From Saturnia japonica (taxonomy: Eukaryota; Arthropoda; Insecta; Lepidoptera; Saturniidae): a stretch of DNA of 64,000 nucleotides. The first letter of the stretch is position 1. Each line of letters opens with the position of its first letter. The translations under genes and the position numbers were made by a program. Of this stretch, positions 23,463-34,625 are shown piece after piece. Where the stretch lies: contig CM065325.1 in assembly GCA_033032175.1 (NCBI GenBank), positions 3,314,930-3,378,929 of the forward strand. Direction: 5' to 3'. The notes below the pieces were generated by a model. The model saw only the letters and a program-made list of their open reading frames with translations. It was not told where the DNA came from and made no database searches.

Positions 23463-23867
23463 AATTTTAAAGATTTGTTCCGTATTCGTCGTGTTCCGAA
23501 TTCGACGTACTCCAGATTTGCCGTAACATAGATACGTCGTAAAATATAGTGGTGATATTGGTTTAAAAATCTCTACTTAATTAGGATTCCGAACCCAAAG
23601 GATGCTCAACCGGACCCTATTAATGTGCCTCCGCTTTCTGTATGTCTGTCCCAGGACTGTATTTTTTGTACCGTAACAGGTACAGTTAACAGGTATTTTC
23701 TTTTATTTTTATAAAATAGTTTTAATTTGTCCAATAAAAAATTTACAATTTGTATTTGGTTTTTAATTTTATTATAGAGTCGAATGTATTACGACGAATC
23801 TGGAGTACGACAAATCTGCAGTACGTCGAATTCGTAAAACGTCGAATACGGAACAAACGATTTTAAA
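23463..23867. mobile_element. T1 element with ~80-bp terminal inverted repeats
   Basis: The left arm 23464-23543 (TTTGTTCCGTATTCGTCGTG, GAATTCGACGTACTCCAGAT) is the reverse complement of the right arm 23789-23867 (GTACGTCGAATTCGTAAAAC, CGAATACGGAACAAACGATT). The arms contain internally repeated ACGTAC/TCTGGAGTACG words. The interior of about 245 bp has no coding frame. This is MITE-like. The next 65 bp is shared with the copy at 14491-14752. Confidence 0.7.
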
Positions 23868-24070
23868 GAGTTTAGTTGGGACCCTAGTTTATTTTTTGCC
23901 CCAGGGCCTTTGGTTACCTAGCTACGCCACTGCCCAAGTACAAATATTTTATATCAAATCTTACAAAATTAGCAGTAATATGTTGTAATAGTAAAATATA
24001 ACCATAATAATTTATATATCATTATCCAATACATAAGCCGGTTAAGGTTAGATAATAATAGGTTGAGGTA

Positions 24071-25714
24071 ACTCAGGAAGGGGTGCGATCCCTTGGTGTC
24101 GCTGGATGATGCGGGAAAGCTGTTTGAGCGGATAGTGGCTTCCCGTGTCATCCGGCGCATATTGAGGAAGTAGGGCCGACACTGTCTGACGGGCAGTTCG
24201 GCTTCCGGAGAGGGGGCTCTACGCTGAACGCCCTCTCCCACCTGAAGAGCCTGTCTGCGGGGTTGACCGGAGATGGAGGTAGGCCGTGATATCGGAGCGC
24301 CTCTCGTATAACCCCATGCGGCAAGCTGTTGGAGGACTACCTCAAGGGCAGGGCGCCTACGTGGACGAGCGAAGGACGATCGTCCGGCGAAGTGTGGGGT
24401 GTGGCGTTCCACAGGGGTCGGTGTTTGGGGGGCCGCTCCTGTGGAACATGGGCTACGACTGGGTGCTCCGCGTAGCGCTCCCTCCGGGGGTGCCCATAAC
24501 CTGTTACGCGGATGACACCCTAATCGTGGCTCAGGGGACCAACTGGGGAGGGCGTGTCCCTCATGGTCAAGCGTATAGGATTGTTGGGCCTCAGAGTGGC
24601 GGTAGAGAAAACCGAGGACCTACTGTTCCACGGGTCTCGGTGTGGGCCCTCTCCTGGGGCCCACATACAAGTTGAGGAGGAGAGGTCCGGGTTGGGGCTT
24701 AGATGAAAAATCTGGGCCTCATCCTGGTCGGACGTTGGCGGTTCGAGTCCCATTTCAAGGGACTCGAGCCGTGGTTGGTGGGAGTGGCGGCGGCTCTTGG
24801 TCGGCTCCTCCCGAATGCGGCGGAACCGGGCGCGAGCTGCCGACGCTTATTCATTGGAGTTGGAGGTGGAGGTGCTCGCCGCCGTGTATAGGGGCACGGC
24901 GGCGAGGAGGGAAAGAAGGGAGCCTCCAGCTCTCACAAAGGTAGCGAATATGAGGAGGGCCCTAAAGGAGGGGGTGATTGAGAGATTGGGTGAGGACCTG
25001 GCGAACGCGTGGTATGGTAAATATACCATAGACGCCATCCGTCCGGTCCTAAAAGAGAGATGTGTTAGGGAGCGTGGCTCCCTCACGTTTCGACTGGTGC
25101 AGGTGCTGTCCGGACATGGTTGTTTCGGATGGTACCTGCACCGGATCGCACGGAGGGAGTCGACCACCGCGTGTCATGAGTGCGGTGCTGCCAATGATGG
25201 GAGAGCCAGCACCGGGCTCTGACCGCGGTGGTAGGAGGTGACCTCTCGCTCCCGAGTGTGGTCCGTGCCATGCTCGGCAGCGAGAGGTCGTGGGAGGCGA
25301 TGGCCTCTTTCTGCGAGGAAGTTACGCGGGCACGTGAAGATGATCGACTGAGTGGTCCCTTCCACCAAAGACGAACGGGCGGCAAGAGAAGGCGATTCGT
25401 CCGCCAACTCCCGCCGCTCTAGCCGAACCAGGGAAGACGGAGGGGGAGAGTCTTCCCATTGCACAGGTTCGGCAGCTGCGGGAGACAGTTAGGGTTGTAC
25501 CGAATTGTCTCCCTTTTTCGGTGGCCCGGCAGTAGTAGCTGGGCCTGCCGCCGGGGCGACGTGGTTGAATGCAACCACGAGCCCACGTCGCGCCTCTAAG
25601 GCAGCTGAAGTACACCGTGGAATTTAGTGAGTAAAAGTCTCACATAACCACCCGTCCCCCCTGGCGGGTGTTTACCTATGACGGGTTTCTCCACGTTAAA
25701 AAAAAACTCAGGAA
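24071..25714 (+). pseudogene. R1-clade non-LTR retrotransposon, 5'-truncated relic
   Basis: This GC-rich island encodes the C-terminal part of an R1-clade (TRAS/SART/R1-like) ORF2. It starts inside the reverse transcriptase fingers (PLVSLDDAGKLFERIVASR). Then come TGSFGFRRGGSTLNALSHL, CGVPQGSVFGGPLLWNMGYD, CYADDTLIVAQG (catalytic YADD at 24505-24516) and the C-terminal domain: RPVLKERCVRERGSLTFRL, HGCFGWYLHRIARRESTTAC, HEC (a CCHC-like knuckle), GGDLSLPSVVRAMLGSERSW and TGGKRRRFVRQLPPL. Frameshifts, a TAG near 24167 and a small deletion after the CHEC motif make it dead. A 3' UTR follows, ending in A tract. The 9-bp duplication ACTCAGGAA at 24071-24079 and 25706-25714 brackets the insert (24080-25705). 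Smaller ORFs on both strands here are shadows. Confidence 0.92.
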
Positions 25715-25829
25715 ACTCAGTCAGAGGGCAACCCTAGTGCGTGTTTATCTACCGAGCGATAATTATTTAAAGAACACTGCGGAGATAACAGACTGTTTAC
25801 TTTAGAATGTTTAGTGTAGTGTCATGCCC

Positions 25830-26073
25830 AACCCCGGCAACGGCTAAACATGGGACGGTTGAGCACGAACTTGTACGACTATAGCTACAACCCTCAACTT
25901 GGAAAACCGTCGCTATACACTTATAGCTATTTTCCGGTAGCTGTACTTGAAAATCAGTTCCCCCACTAGGCTTAGAGTATTTACCTACCAAACAATCTTG
26001 GGCCATATCGCAAATTATCATCACAGGTGACATTGTGGCCATAACGCAAAATCTGTAAAGAACAAAAAAAGGC
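25830..26073 (+). mobile_element. S1 SINE body, plus orientation
   Basis: Contains CCCTCAACTTGGAAAACCGTCG, CCGGTAGCTGTACTTGA, CTTGGGCCATATCGCAAATT and TTGTGGCCATAACGCAAAAT, then an A-rich tail. No clear tRNA-like head. Tail-to-tail with the next copy. Confidence 0.6.
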
Positions 26074-26136
26074 GAGAAAGTTATTAACTACATTAATTCT
26101 TTTTTTGTTCTATATGCTTTTATTTGTAAAAATATA

Positions 26137-26335
26137 TGTTTTTTTATCGTTATAGGTTTTTAGGATTGTGGACACAATCACAATTCCTGATATTAAGTGA
26201 CGATATGGCCCAAGACAGTAGCACGCTAAGCCTAATGGAAGACTGGGTCTCAAGTGCAGCTGCTGGAATACAACTGATGATGTTTGGCGACAGATTTTCA
26301 ACTTAGGTAATGTAGCTAGCCATGCGGGCATTAGA
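26137..26335 (-). mobile_element. S1 SINE body, minus orientation
   Basis: Begins with an oligo(T)/TATCGTTATAGG tail, then GATATGGCCCAAGACAGTAG, CTCAAGTGCAGCTGCTGG and TTTGGCGACAGATTTTCAAC. With 25830-26073 it forms an inverted pair. The spacer also carries AGAACAAAAAAAG and its reverse complement. Confidence 0.6.
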
Positions 26336-26969
26336 AAATATTCTACCAGCATGCTTAAACTAAATAAATTAAATACATCATTTTCTTAAAGCTCTCAATT
26401 TTATTAGTAGCTTAGACAACTGGAGCTTAAACAACATAAAGAAATACCTTACATATACTTCCATTCCGATTCTTTTAAATTAAATGAATGTAGGGAACAA
26501 GAAATCCTGGTACTGTGTACTATCGACATCGCGTCGGGACTGGTTCGTAACGCTTGTTCGGTACTTGGTAGTTAGTTGCTCGTTCGTCGCATGTCGGCTT
26601 ACCGGTACTACTCAATAGAACCAGCTCCGATGTATTTTTCTTAGTTTTATTTTAAGTTAAAGCGAATTGTTTGCAAACGTCTATGTAGTAAACTCATTTT
26701 GTTCGTTGTTTTTCTCCATCGAAATAAAATAAACTTTATTCAGTTTAGGGTTAAAGACAAAACACAACAGGTTCGGAAAACATTCCTGTTGTTGGACAGA
26801 GACGACAAGAAAATTGTTTTATCTTATCCTTATAAATATACTTGAAAGTACATTTTACATACATCTCTTTGGAAATTTTTCTCTACTTGGAGCAGCCTGA
26901 GTCATGAAATGGTGGTATTTGGCTACAAAAAATCGCAGTCAAATAACCTTGTGTTGCGTTCCTGCGATG
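26336..26969. other. Unassigned
   Basis: No gene recognised. Positions 26500-26640 are GC-richer (ATCGACATCGCGTCGGGAC, GCTCGTTCGTCGCATGTCGG) but show no clear ORF. Confidence 0.4.
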
Positions 26970-27119
26970 AGTTTCCAGAGCTCTTTGAGGAAGAGGGGTA
27001 CAAGGTCGACATCGCGCTAGTGACACCTATGGTGTTACACGCCTCTATGGGCTACGATAACTGCTTACTATCGGAAGGGCCGTACGCTTATTTGCCAATA
27101 ATGGTATATAAAAAAAGTT
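26970..27119 (+). mobile_element. LINE-type 3' end (family R)
   Basis: Reads CCAGAGCTCTTTGAGGAAG, GACACCTATGGTGTTACACG, CCTCTATGGGCTACGATAAC, GGGCCGTACGCTTATTTGCC, then TATAAAAAAAG. It matches 9852-9965 in the opposite orientation. The 70-codon ORF at 26909-27121 that crosses it is a by-product. Confidence 0.6.
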
Positions 27120-28294
27120 AAACATTTTTATTGCCATGAATGAACACATGCTGAGAGGAGATATTTCAAAACATCACCCTTGAGTGTATCGCACTGCTGA
27201 GAATAAATCATCGTCTGATATCATAAAGAGTATACAGGAACGGATTGTTGATTGTTTGACTTGACGTTGGGCGAGGGAAGGACACACCATCAACAAACTC
27301 AAAACAAGACCAAACGAATTTACAAATCCAGTTAACTGGAAAAAAAATACTTGCCGATTCTACATACTATATTTCACTATTATACGTATATATTTTATTA
27401 ATTTCAAAAGTTTTGAACAAAATTTATTAACAAATACTTCAGTGTTTCATTTCTTACAGCCGTTGTTACGATCTGACTAACAATAGAAAGAAATCAAGAT
27501 TCTCGAAATCTCTGGAACCGTCTAGAAGGTAATCCGAAACATCGAGTATGTTGTCATAGATTCGAGGAAGTATTATTACTTTTATTCACACATTGTATAA
27601 CTTATAGCTCGGATTGCGTCAACAAACAATGATCTAAAAATAGAACGTTACACTTTTTTTAAACGATGACTCATGTTGTTTACAAGTTCAAGTACCTTCT
27701 AGTAATTTCGTGATCGTCGAGCGAGCCCTATCTCAACCCAAGACAGTTCTGTTTTACAAGCGATATAAAAAGAAGACACCTACAAGAGGACCATAGAGAG
27801 AGAAATTGTAAGTACGTCAAAACTACATTTCAAGAAGCAGTTTATGAGTCTGTTTGAATGTACATTGTTGAGTACGAATAGACTATTTACACGAAAGATA
27901 TCGGCATTTTACTATCCACAGGTGTAACATTATTTTATGGGATTTATTGTACATATATCAAAAATATTTAAATTCATAATAAAACTTTGCATTATTTTTG
28001 TCATAATTTTGCTAGATACTAATAATATACCAGGTAAACAAAGGAGTCATCATAAAATTAAAATATTATAACAATGATACGTATGTCTGTAATTGTCTGT
28101 ACAGGAATATTTTTTGAGTACCATTAAAATAACTTCATACGAAATGGCCCTAATTAACTTGTGACGGTAAAAAAGTGACCCAAAAACACTTGAATGTCGC
28201 AACGAGCGTAAGAAATACAACCCTTTCGCAGTTCCGCTACACTTCCATTAATTAACCCAGTCTCGATTTCGACCTATCCAAATACACACCTAAA
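27120..28294. other. AT-rich, nothing recognised
   Basis: No coding or repeat signature that I can name. Confidence 0.5.
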
Positions 28295-29023
28295 TCTATA
28301 CTAATATTATAAAGCTGAAGAGTTTGTTTGTTCGGTTGAACGCGCTAATCTCAGGAACTACCGATTCGAATGAAGAAAATATTTTAGTGTTGGATAGCCC
28401 ATTTATCTAGGAAGGTTATAGGCTATAAAACATCACGCTACGACAAATAGGAGCGGAGCATCAATGATAAATGTTGCAAAAAAGAGGAAAATGTTCTTTT
28501 TGAGAGCTTCCATTGCGTGCGCAGCGTAAATGGTTAAAGTTACGTAACAATCTCGTGTGATGGAATTGTTTCTCTTAAAAAGCTCTAAAAAAAGTCCGCA
28601 ATAGCATATGCGTATGTTTAAAGGTAGGCTCAATATAACATTTTTAAGGTAGCAAAATTTGTCCTACAATAATGCAATATTTGCGAAGGTGCTTTTATAA
28701 ACATGGTACTAATCCTTATCGAAATAAATCGCTATTCATCACAAGCATTTAAATTTAAACAAAGTTGCCTTTATTTCAACGAATATCTTAGGAGATATCA
28801 CAGTTTTAAAATAACTCCGCAGTAAAATAATGATCAAGTACCGAACGCGCATGTTTTTTTTCGAAATGATGTGTGGCGGGCTGTCATGTGGGGAGAGAAG
28901 GGCGAATGATGTTCAAATGGTTCGTAGATAAAACAAAAAATGTGCCTACGACCCACTCTATCTCAAACCCTCTCTCGGCTGTCTCTCTTATGTGACCCAG
29001 ACGAAGTTACGCGGGTTAGCTAG
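28295..29023 (+). mobile_element. Helitron-like element H1, full length
   Basis: It starts A|TCTATACTAATATTATAAAG and ends GACGAAGTTACGCGGGTTAG CTAG|T, with both termini and the A/T insertion site as expected for a Helitron. Length 729 bp. The internal frame that is open in the copy at 15744 is closed here (for example CAG to TAG-type stop near 28,822), supporting a non-coding, non-autonomous element. Confidence 0.8.
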
Positions 29024-29798
29024 TTCTATTCATAATAATGTATACCTCTAAAGCAAATATAGCCATATTTTACGATAAATATATAAATGTTCAATGTTCA
29101 AATACCCTGTGTATTTGAAAACGGTAATATATTCGCAGATAACTCAATGGCGTGCGGTAAACACCCGAGATACGTTAATGATATGGAATCTGAACACGGC
29201 AGCCATGTAGGTTTTCTTTTCAGTGCGTGATAAAATTCACACATAGATTTAAGACTCGTGATTATATTGGTCAATGAACTATTTTGCACTTTGCTGTCCC
29301 TGACATATTATCATAAATATGTACAAATTGATAAGTCATATTCTAAAATAATATATCACATTGTATATAAGATTAATAGAGTCAATGGTAAACTTGATTA
29401 CGTGATCAAAAATCTTTTCTATGAAATTTCATGGTAACTTAACATACGAAATTTCCGTTCCATACAAAATATTCTTGTCAGAAGGCCACAATATTATCTT
29501 ATGAACTTTAATTATAAATGAACTATACTATAATTAGATATTCATTTAATTAGTCATTATTTTCCATAATTGTATTCAACATAGATTTCGCCTAACCCTT
29601 GAAATAATTTGTGTATTGTACTGATACTTTAATAAATTATTACACTCTTTGTTGCGTAATACAGACTTAGATATTGTATTGATCTTTAACAGCCGCCCCA
29701 TGCATTTTATCACGGATTGTTTACTTATTATTAGATATGCATGAGACTAACTATCTAATAATTTAGGAAAATTAAAGTACAATGGAGCTAGGCTATTT
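29024..29798. other. AT-rich, nothing recognised
   Basis: No gene; the ORF at 29098-29289 has no motif. Confidence 0.45.
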
Positions 29799-30188
29799 CT
29801 ATATGCAGTATATATCCCCAGGCTTAGTATCAGAGAAACAGCGTAACGTCTTAACATTATTATTTCTTGTACATTTCTGTGTCCCTACATGATTCAATAA
29901 CGCTTCATACCACAATTCCTGTTTATCAGAACTATGCACAGATGGCGTGCCAAAACAACTTCCGCTACAACATAATTCAAACCGGATACACCGACTGTAA
30001 CGGAAGTCGTTAGTATTTAATTCGATTTTTATGTAGCAAAATTTCCTAAATCGAATAGTATGTCTTCTTTTAAAAATCTTAATGTATATTATACAGCAAC
30101 ATATGATCTTACTAATGAGGTGATTATACAGAGAGAGCCTTAGACGGTGCCGCGGTGGTGAGTCAAAGCAGTTACTCGTAATGTTCAA
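29799..30188 (-). other. Unclassified 129-codon ORF, possibly exon-like
   Basis: Its C-terminal half is Cys-containing (RFELCCSGSCFGTPSVHSSD, ELWYEALLNHVGTQKC). A splice-acceptor-like CTTCCGTTACAG lies just upstream of that part (minus strand, near 30,000). The N-terminal half is AT-driven. No family recognised; it may be chance. Confidence 0.2.
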
Positions 30189-30724
30189 TGCATAATTTAC
30201 GAAGTCGCCTCGAGCCTTAAGGTTGGTTGTAATCCAGTGGTTTGTACTTAAACACTAATTTACATCACACAGCTACAATTACCTTAAATATACGTTTAAG
30301 ATAAGATATACTTGGCAAAATTAATTATAATCATATGGTTACTACCCATTGAAATAATTTAAACAATAATTATTGTATTTTAAATACATTTTACTAATAT
30401 ATTAATAAAATTAATATATGCAAATCTAGTTCATTGCACATAAAGTAAATAAATAAAATGTAAAGTAATCATTTTCTATAATAAAATATCAAAAACTGAG
30501 CTAACTTGTCGTCCACTTACTAAACGTATGGATACCAGTAAAAAGGCTGTAGCTAGTAGAAATTTGTGGAAAATCGCGGTAAAGAGACAACGATTAGTTT
30601 TTATCACTTTTTATTAGAAATTCCATGCACTTAGGCTATATAACAAAAAAGAGTTTTTTTACCAAATGAAATTATTACTTGGTAACAACTTATTTATTTT
30701 TTATATCTTAGGTACAGGCTACTC

Positions 30725-30860
30725 CCAGAAACATTTGGTAGTAAATTGACACCAAACTTTACCGCAAATTGATGTCAAACCGCTATCGCAAATTGATTTC
30801 GAATTGGTATCAAAAGTTGGAGAATAACAGTTATAACCGAACTGCGATGAAATTGGAGAC
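30725..30860 (-). repeat. 24-bp-period repeat (T2)
   Basis: On the minus strand, units of the form 'acatcaatttgcggtaaagtttgg' recur about every 24 bp, preceded by CGGTTATAACTGTTATTC. The same units and lead-in occur at 54485-54600 (minus) and 55225-55420 (plus). Confidence 0.5.
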
Positions 30861-31111
30861 AACTATTGCCGTTCACTTTTATTATAAATCAATAAACTTG
30901 TGTATAATGAATGATATAGGATTGTTAAAATTCCGGTTTTTTTGTAATACATGCACCTACCCTACCCTACTCTACCTACCCTATTGTGCTTACTTGTAGT
31001 ACAATATACATCGAGCAATACTTTTATATCTTCCTTGTTCTACCTTGTTCCAGATGTGTGAAGAGGCACAAAAGTAATATGAATACAATAGAATTAGAAA
31101 TGCAATTACTC
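30861..31111. other. Unassigned, with CTACCCTAC-type simple repeat
   Basis: A short CCTACCCTACTCTACCTACC run at 30957-30980; otherwise nothing recognised. Confidence 0.4.
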
Positions 31112-31372
31112 CGTTTTTAAGTACATGTCATCCACTGTTAAACATAGGCCTCCTCCAATAATCGCCAAATAAGCTGTCTTGCGCTGTTTGCATCCAATGC
31201 AAATTTCAATAGGTCGTCGGTTCACCTTGTAGCGAGACTGCACACGCTGCGTCATCCGGTACGTCGTGTGACCGTTACTCAAGAACTCTTCGGTATCATC
31301 GGCCATCCGTCCTACGAACAATGTGCCTCGCCCACTGCTTTTTATGTCTAGCAACTCTTAGACCCTTGTTAG
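31112..31372 (-). pseudogene. RTE-type LINE 3' end
   Basis: The minus strand carries the decayed C-terminal coding tail of an RTE-like LINE (pattern WAGH.AR.TDG.W...VLEW.PR....GRPPTRW.DDL..VAG..W...AQDR..W...GEAYVQQW). Here the phrases ACCGGATGACGCAGCGTGTG, GGTGAACCGACGACCTATTG and GGAGGAGGCCTATGTTTAAC are recognisable at nucleotide level with many changes. The same tail is at 44892-45130. The ORF at 31106-31354 is not in the LINE's own frame throughout. Confidence 0.65.
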
Positions 31373-31959
31373 TTACTTTGGTTCTTATGCATTGCATTTA
31401 GTTGCGTGAAAAGAAAAGAAAATTTTTCGTTTGGTTAGAAAAAGAGCATAAAAAAACTATTTCCCAGAGAGATATTTGTCGTAAGATATTCATGCTCTGA
31501 TAGGTAAGCTAATGTTCAATGCATAATTTATCACCTTTGCGTTACCGCAAGTCGTTCAGCTGACGGAGTTAATTTGGAAGCTTGGACTCAAAACGGAATA
31601 CCCATGTCCTGAATACGATAATGTACTTATTTATAAACATTAATGTTTATAATATCAACAGTACATAATTATGATTACAGTTATACTAATAATAAACATG
31701 TATCCTATATTTTAATACCTCAATGTTTTTTGTCTGTCATTTGTATGTAACTCGATTTGAATTAGATTCAGTTTACAGGGGGAAGGAAACCTTAAGTGTG
31801 ATGGACCGAAAAAAAAAAATAGGAGACAGAAAAAAATCCATTATGGAAAAACAGTGGCAGGAAATGCATACGATTAATTAGGTTATAGTACTTTTAACAA
31901 ACTAAATATTATGAATCAATAATGTCGCTGGTAGGGTCTAAAGAGATTTTCTTTTTTAC
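31373..31959. other. AT-rich, nothing recognised
   Basis: No coding or repeat signature seen. Confidence 0.45.
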
Positions 31960-32176
31960 AGTTGCTCGTCAAAATGACTGTCCTGATGGTCAAAACGGTG
32001 AGGTCCAGAAACAACAGCGACCACCGATGATAAACTCCACCGGCAGACGTCACCGTCGTGACCGCCTGCGGAAATTACTTTTCACACCTTTTTTGAAGAA
32101 CCCGATATCTCAGAATGAAGGAAATACGCTGATCGCAAGGCAATTCCTAGTAAACCTACATCGTCATTCCACATAA
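31960..32176 (+). other. Exon-like ORF, unclassified
   Basis: A pyrimidine tract ending in ACAG (31950-31961) precedes an open frame with a composition less AT-rich than its surroundings: VARQNDCPDGQNGEV, STGRRHRRDRLRKLL, ending TAA at 32174-32176. It could be a terminal exon of an unknown gene or a captured fragment. No family recognised. Confidence 0.2.
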
Positions 32177-32611
32177 GTTAATAAGTTTGTCGATGTAGTT
32201 CGTAATGTTAAAAAATATTCGAAAATCATTTCGGTAGCAATACCTACAAACTGTTTTACTAGTTAAATAGATGAAGCGACAACACTGAACGCTTCCGCTG
32301 AAGGCGATAAGTTAGGACAGTTTAAAGTTTCATGTATAATTTAGAGAGTCGCCGCGAGGCGTTCGTCCAACAATAACCATCCCTACTTGGACGAGAAATG
32401 CAAATTTACAAAGCATAACTGAGGTTTACTTACTAGGTATACGCAGTCAAGAAACTTCTTAAAAATATATTTGGTGATTGAAATATTTTAACCTTCATTA
32501 GCCAAAAATGTATTAGCAAAAATAATTCAAAAAATGTAATCAATCGCAAAAACTATATGTGTATACGTAACCTTAATTAGTAATACGCAAAGACTGGTCT
32601 ATCAAATGTAA
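32177..32611. other. AT-rich, nothing recognised
   Basis: No signal seen. Confidence 0.45.
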
Positions 32612-33034
32612 TCAAAATCAAAAACATTTTATTCAATTTAGACCCTAAGAAGGCAGGCACTTATATTATTGAATGTCAATACACTACTAACGGTTAGGAA
32701 AACATCCCAGTTATTGAGAAGAACCCGCAAGAAACTCTATTAGTTTTATAAATAATTTTTATTTTCAGTATTTATTTTGTTCACAGTTATTATAATGTTC
32801 AGCAGATGTATAGAGAGGGAATCACTAGCTAACATCACCTTCATTCACGTAATGATCCACCTGTGCAAGATTCGGCTGCGGAAGCAACACCGCTCTACAT
32901 CTATATTTACTGCAATGCAGCAGTGATTGCATAGCTTTGGTCCAGTCCATAGTGTATGGTAAGCAACACGTACTAGCGGACGAGGTCTTCAACTCAGTCC
33001 TTACGAGTAGCAACCTACTATTGACTGACCTCAA
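32612..33034 (-). mobile_element. LINE-type 3' tail and adjoining ORF
   Basis: The minus strand at 32612-32750 reads AGAGTTTCTTGCGGGTTCTT, GTATTGACATTCAATAATAT, AAGTGCCTGCCTTCTTAGGG, TTGAATAAAATGTTTTTGAT, a terminal sequence I recognise as a common lepidopteran retroelement 3' end. Upstream, 32826-33034 is a 69-codon ORF (TMDWTKAMQSLLHCSKYRCR) that may be coding remnant of the same element; its family is not identified. Confidence 0.5.
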
Positions 33035-34397
33035 ATAGGACTACAGTCTTTCTTGAAGCTAGTTATATATAGCAATAGGTTACAGTGTCCAATTATACTT
33101 CTCCTCAGCTACTTATCCACTTGTCCACTTAGTTTACTAACTACCTTATATTTAAAAAAATAGAATCGGTGTAACCCACATAAGTTTGCTCATAAGCAAA
33201 ATTAAATATTATCATGACTTTACCATAAAATAGAAACTTATACCATCTAGAACAATTTTTTTTAATTAAAAATAAATAAAGTGTGAACAGCCATTGAAGA
33301 TGAGATCGTTGAAAACAGGAAAAATTTAAAAATTTTAAGCGACGTGAAGTAAATTTTATGTATTTTAATTAATTAAAATACTTATATTAGCTTCACGAAG
33401 GAATCTGAGAAGGTAAGTGTATTTTAAAATCTGTCAGAGGTAACTGATGAACTGATTATTTCCTTTTTTTCGAACTAATGAATGCTGTTGGCCTGAGAGG
33501 CCTTGTCACGAGCACTGACATCGCAACCGAAATGGCAACAGACGCGAAGGGTTCAAACGTGAACGAACCTTGGCTTGGGCTGGTGCTTAGAATGCAGTTT
33601 CGCAGTCTAACTAACTATATACATTCAATCTAACTATACTTACATACTGAAAATTATGCGTAAATGTATTTAGTTTATCAGTGAATTATATGATTATTTC
33701 TGAGCTTGTTTACCTTCTATATACTGTAATAAAGTATACAAGTACATACTTGTATTTGTGAGTACCTGCGGTCGTCAGTCGCCAATGCGGTGCTCCACGA
33801 CCAAAGCCAAGTTTATTCGATGTCTTGGCTTCTGTTCAATTGGAAAAATAAACAAACGAACGATTCCAAGTTCCTAGTGTTAATACAAGATACATGCAAT
33901 AATTCGCACGCAAAAGCGACAATGTAGCAAGAGTGTTTAATTTAAATAATATAATGTGTTTTTTTTTAAATTTAGCTAGTATTTTTAAGTTGAGTGTTTT
34001 ATTTATAATACTTGTAAGTGTAATAAATACAAACATGAAAACAAACGTGAATCATACAAAGCAAACAGAACAAACAACGTTTACATCATGGATATAAATA
34101 AAGATAAATAAGGTATTTCTTGACAACTACAAATACTTTATCTAGCATTATGAGAAACACTCATTAATTATTTTCATAATAATACTTAAGCATTACCTTA
34201 CATTAATTTACACTAATAATAAATATATTTATATTCTTAAAGAAGTCTGCATTTTATACAGACTATACGAGATACGTCGTGTGAATAAAACTAACAATCT
34301 AGGATGTAAATAAATAAAAATAAAATAAAAAGCCTTTTATTTCAAAATCGTTCTTACAGTTACATTTTTAAGATTATTGATATTTATTAATTTTATT
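33035..34397. other. AT-rich, mostly unassigned
   Basis: Positions 33462-33580 (oligo(T), GAATGCTGTTGGCCTGAGAG, GAAATGGCAACAGACGCGAA) could be a very diverged S2 copy. Nothing else recognised. Confidence 0.35.
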
Positions 34398-34625
34398 TTA
34401 AGTTTTTTTTTTCAGGTGAAGAGCCTCTTTCAGAGCATGCCATTGTTCTCTTTCTTTAGCTGCCTGTTGCCATTGTGCGCCAGATATTTTTTTATCTCGT
34501 CTTCCCAATGTGTGTATGGTATTCCTTAAAGGCGTTTGCCTGTAGCCCTTTCCAAGACGTGACCGTTTTGGTCCATCTGTTGTCCTGAGTACGTGCCACA
34601 TGACCACCCAATTCCATGCCAATTT
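34398..34625 (-). pseudogene. LINE C-terminal fragment
   Basis: The minus-strand frame reads WHVLRTTDGPKRSRLGKGYR, LGRRDKKISGAQWQQAAKER, EQWHALKEALHLKKK. The order 'TTDG ... W...A..R..W..L.EA' fits the C-terminal tail of RTE-like or related LINEs. Only the tail remains. Confidence 0.5.

Noticed and set aside
23969..24412. 147-codon minus-strand ORF and several others over 24.5-25.6 kb
   Set aside because: Shadows of the plus-strand R1-clade LINE relic. Its motifs read only on the plus strand.
26909..27121. 70-codon ORF with plausible peptide
   Set aside because: Most of it is the family R retroelement tail, also present in reverse at 9852-9965, with an A-rich end. The frame is incidental.
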